From: Oscillospiraceae bacterium
Lineage (GTDB): Bacteria; Bacillota; Clostridia; Oscillospirales; Oscillospiraceae
NCBI GenBank assembly: GCA_016296635.1
Contig: JAEDIZ010000133.1
Coordinates: 1 to 5,252, forward strand
Length of the DNA stretch: 5,252 nucleotides
Direction of reading: 5' to 3'
Of the stretch, positions 4,565 through 5,252 are shown piece by piece. A program made the position numbers and the translations under genes. The notes under the pieces are model-generated. The model did not search any database. It saw nothing but the letters and a program-made list of their open reading frames with translations, and was not told the DNA's origin. Every line of letters begins with the position of its first letter. Position 1 is the stretch's first letter.

Positions 4565-5252
4565 TGGCAGGGCCTAGTATCAATACAAAAATTAAGCTCG
4601 ATGGCGAGAAAGAATACAAGGCAGCGCTGTCACAAATTCGCGGCGGCCTCAGTGAGCTTAAATCAGAACTTGCACTTGCATCTGAGCAGTTTAAGGGAAA
4701 TGAAAACAGTGTGGAGGCCTTAACTGCAAAACACGATATTCTAGACCGGACAATCAGCACACAGAAAGAGCGAATCGAAACGCTTAAAAAAGCATTAGAT
4801 TCATCGGCATCAGCATATGGAGAGGCAGACGAGCGCACATCAAAGTGGAAAACGCAGCTGAACTATGCGCAGGCCGAGCTTGTAAAAATGGAGCGGGAGC
4901 TGAAGGATAACGAAGAAGCTCTCGATAAGGCGTCTGACGAAGGAAATAACTATGCATCTTCACTCGATAAAATAAAAAATGCGCTAAAGAAAACAAAGGA
5001 AGAAGGCAGCGGTGTAAGAGGCGCATTTAAAAATATAAAAGAGGAATTTGCAAATAGTGAAAAAACCGCGCAAGGCCTTGGAGACGCGCTCACTGACATA
5101 GCTAGTAAATTTGGAATCCAGATACCTGAATCTGCGCAAAATGCTGCACAGGCGCTTAATGGTGTCAACGCCGGAGCAGCGCTTGCCGTTACCGGAATTG
5201 GGCTTCTTGCAGCAGCCGTTGTAAAGGCAGAAAAAGCGTTTATTAACATGAC
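4564..5252 (+). CDS. Tail tape measure protein, N-terminal part (runs off window)
   Basis: The first 229 residues of a tape measure protein, open to the window end. The tape measure sets tail length, serves as the scaffold for tube assembly, and is expelled at infection. The N-terminus INTKIKLDGEKEYKAALSQI is the characteristic opening of Firmicutes phage tape measures, followed by SELALASEQFKGNENSVEAL (about residues 34-53) and a long charged coiled coil to about residue 125 (with SAYGEADERTSKWKTQLNYA at 82-101). Residues 203-221 (AGAALAVTGIGLLAAAVVK) form a hydrophobic stretch, common in tape measures and linked to membrane passage of the genome. GGGAGG at 4549-4554 is the SD, 9 nt before the ATG. 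The full protein is usually several hundred to over a thousand residues. Confidence 0.93.
   Translation, partial: MAGPSINTKIKLDGEKEYKAALSQIRGGLSELKSELALASEQFKGNENSVEALTAKHDILDRTISTQKERIETLKKALDSSASAYGEADERTSKWKTQLNYAQAELVKMERELKDNEEALDKASDEGNNYASSLDKIKNALKKTKEEGSGVRGAFKNIKEEFANSEKTAQGLGDALTDIASKFGIQIPESAQNAAQALNGVNAGAALAVTGIGLLAAAVVKAEKAFINM

Overview
This window is a stretch of the late structural (head and tail) operon of a tailed phage or prophage with siphovirus-type morphology, a long non-contractile tail and an HK97-fold capsid. All genes lie on the + strand and are packed edge to edge: the stop of one gene overlaps or nearly touches the start of the next. I see no internal promoter, terminator, tRNA or mobile element. 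Strong Shine-Dalgarno (SD) sequences of the AGGAGG type, the protein families and the gene order point to a Gram-positive (Firmicutes) host, probably a gut-type clostridium. That host call is an inference; there is no host gene in the window.

Layout: ClpP-like prohead protease (10-684); HK97-type major capsid protein with an N-terminal coiled-coil scaffold (delta) domain (681-1892); a short -1 frame segment encoding a helix-extension-helix / Rho-N-like domain (1886-2044); gp6-like head-tail connector (2037-2315); head closure / head-tail adaptor (2308-2616); tail terminator-like protein (2613-2942); HK97 gp10-like neck/tail protein (2935-3360); phi13-type major tail tube protein (3360-3971); tail assembly chaperone (3975-4346) with its -1 frame second part (4313-4564); and the start of the tape measure protein (4564 to the window end, incomplete). 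Together these build and mature the procapsid, close the head, form the neck, and set up tube polymerisation around the tape measure.

The most notable signal is at the end of the capsid gene. Four codons before its stop lies an in-phase A AAA AAC slippery heptamer (1880-1886). Exactly 7 nt further on begins a long interrupted hairpin (1894-1982) with 29 Watson-Crick pairs. A -1 shift here would bypass the capsid stop codon and add 52 residues carrying a complete HeH/Rho-N-like domain, which has no good start codon of its own. The same 10-mer (AAAAAACGCA, same phase) recurs at 4307-4316 in the tail assembly chaperone gene, where -1 frameshifting is the expected mechanism for this family. The window therefore appears to hold two programmed -1 frameshifts with the same slip site: an expected one in the tail module and a less common one that would make a minor, C-terminally extended capsid protein.
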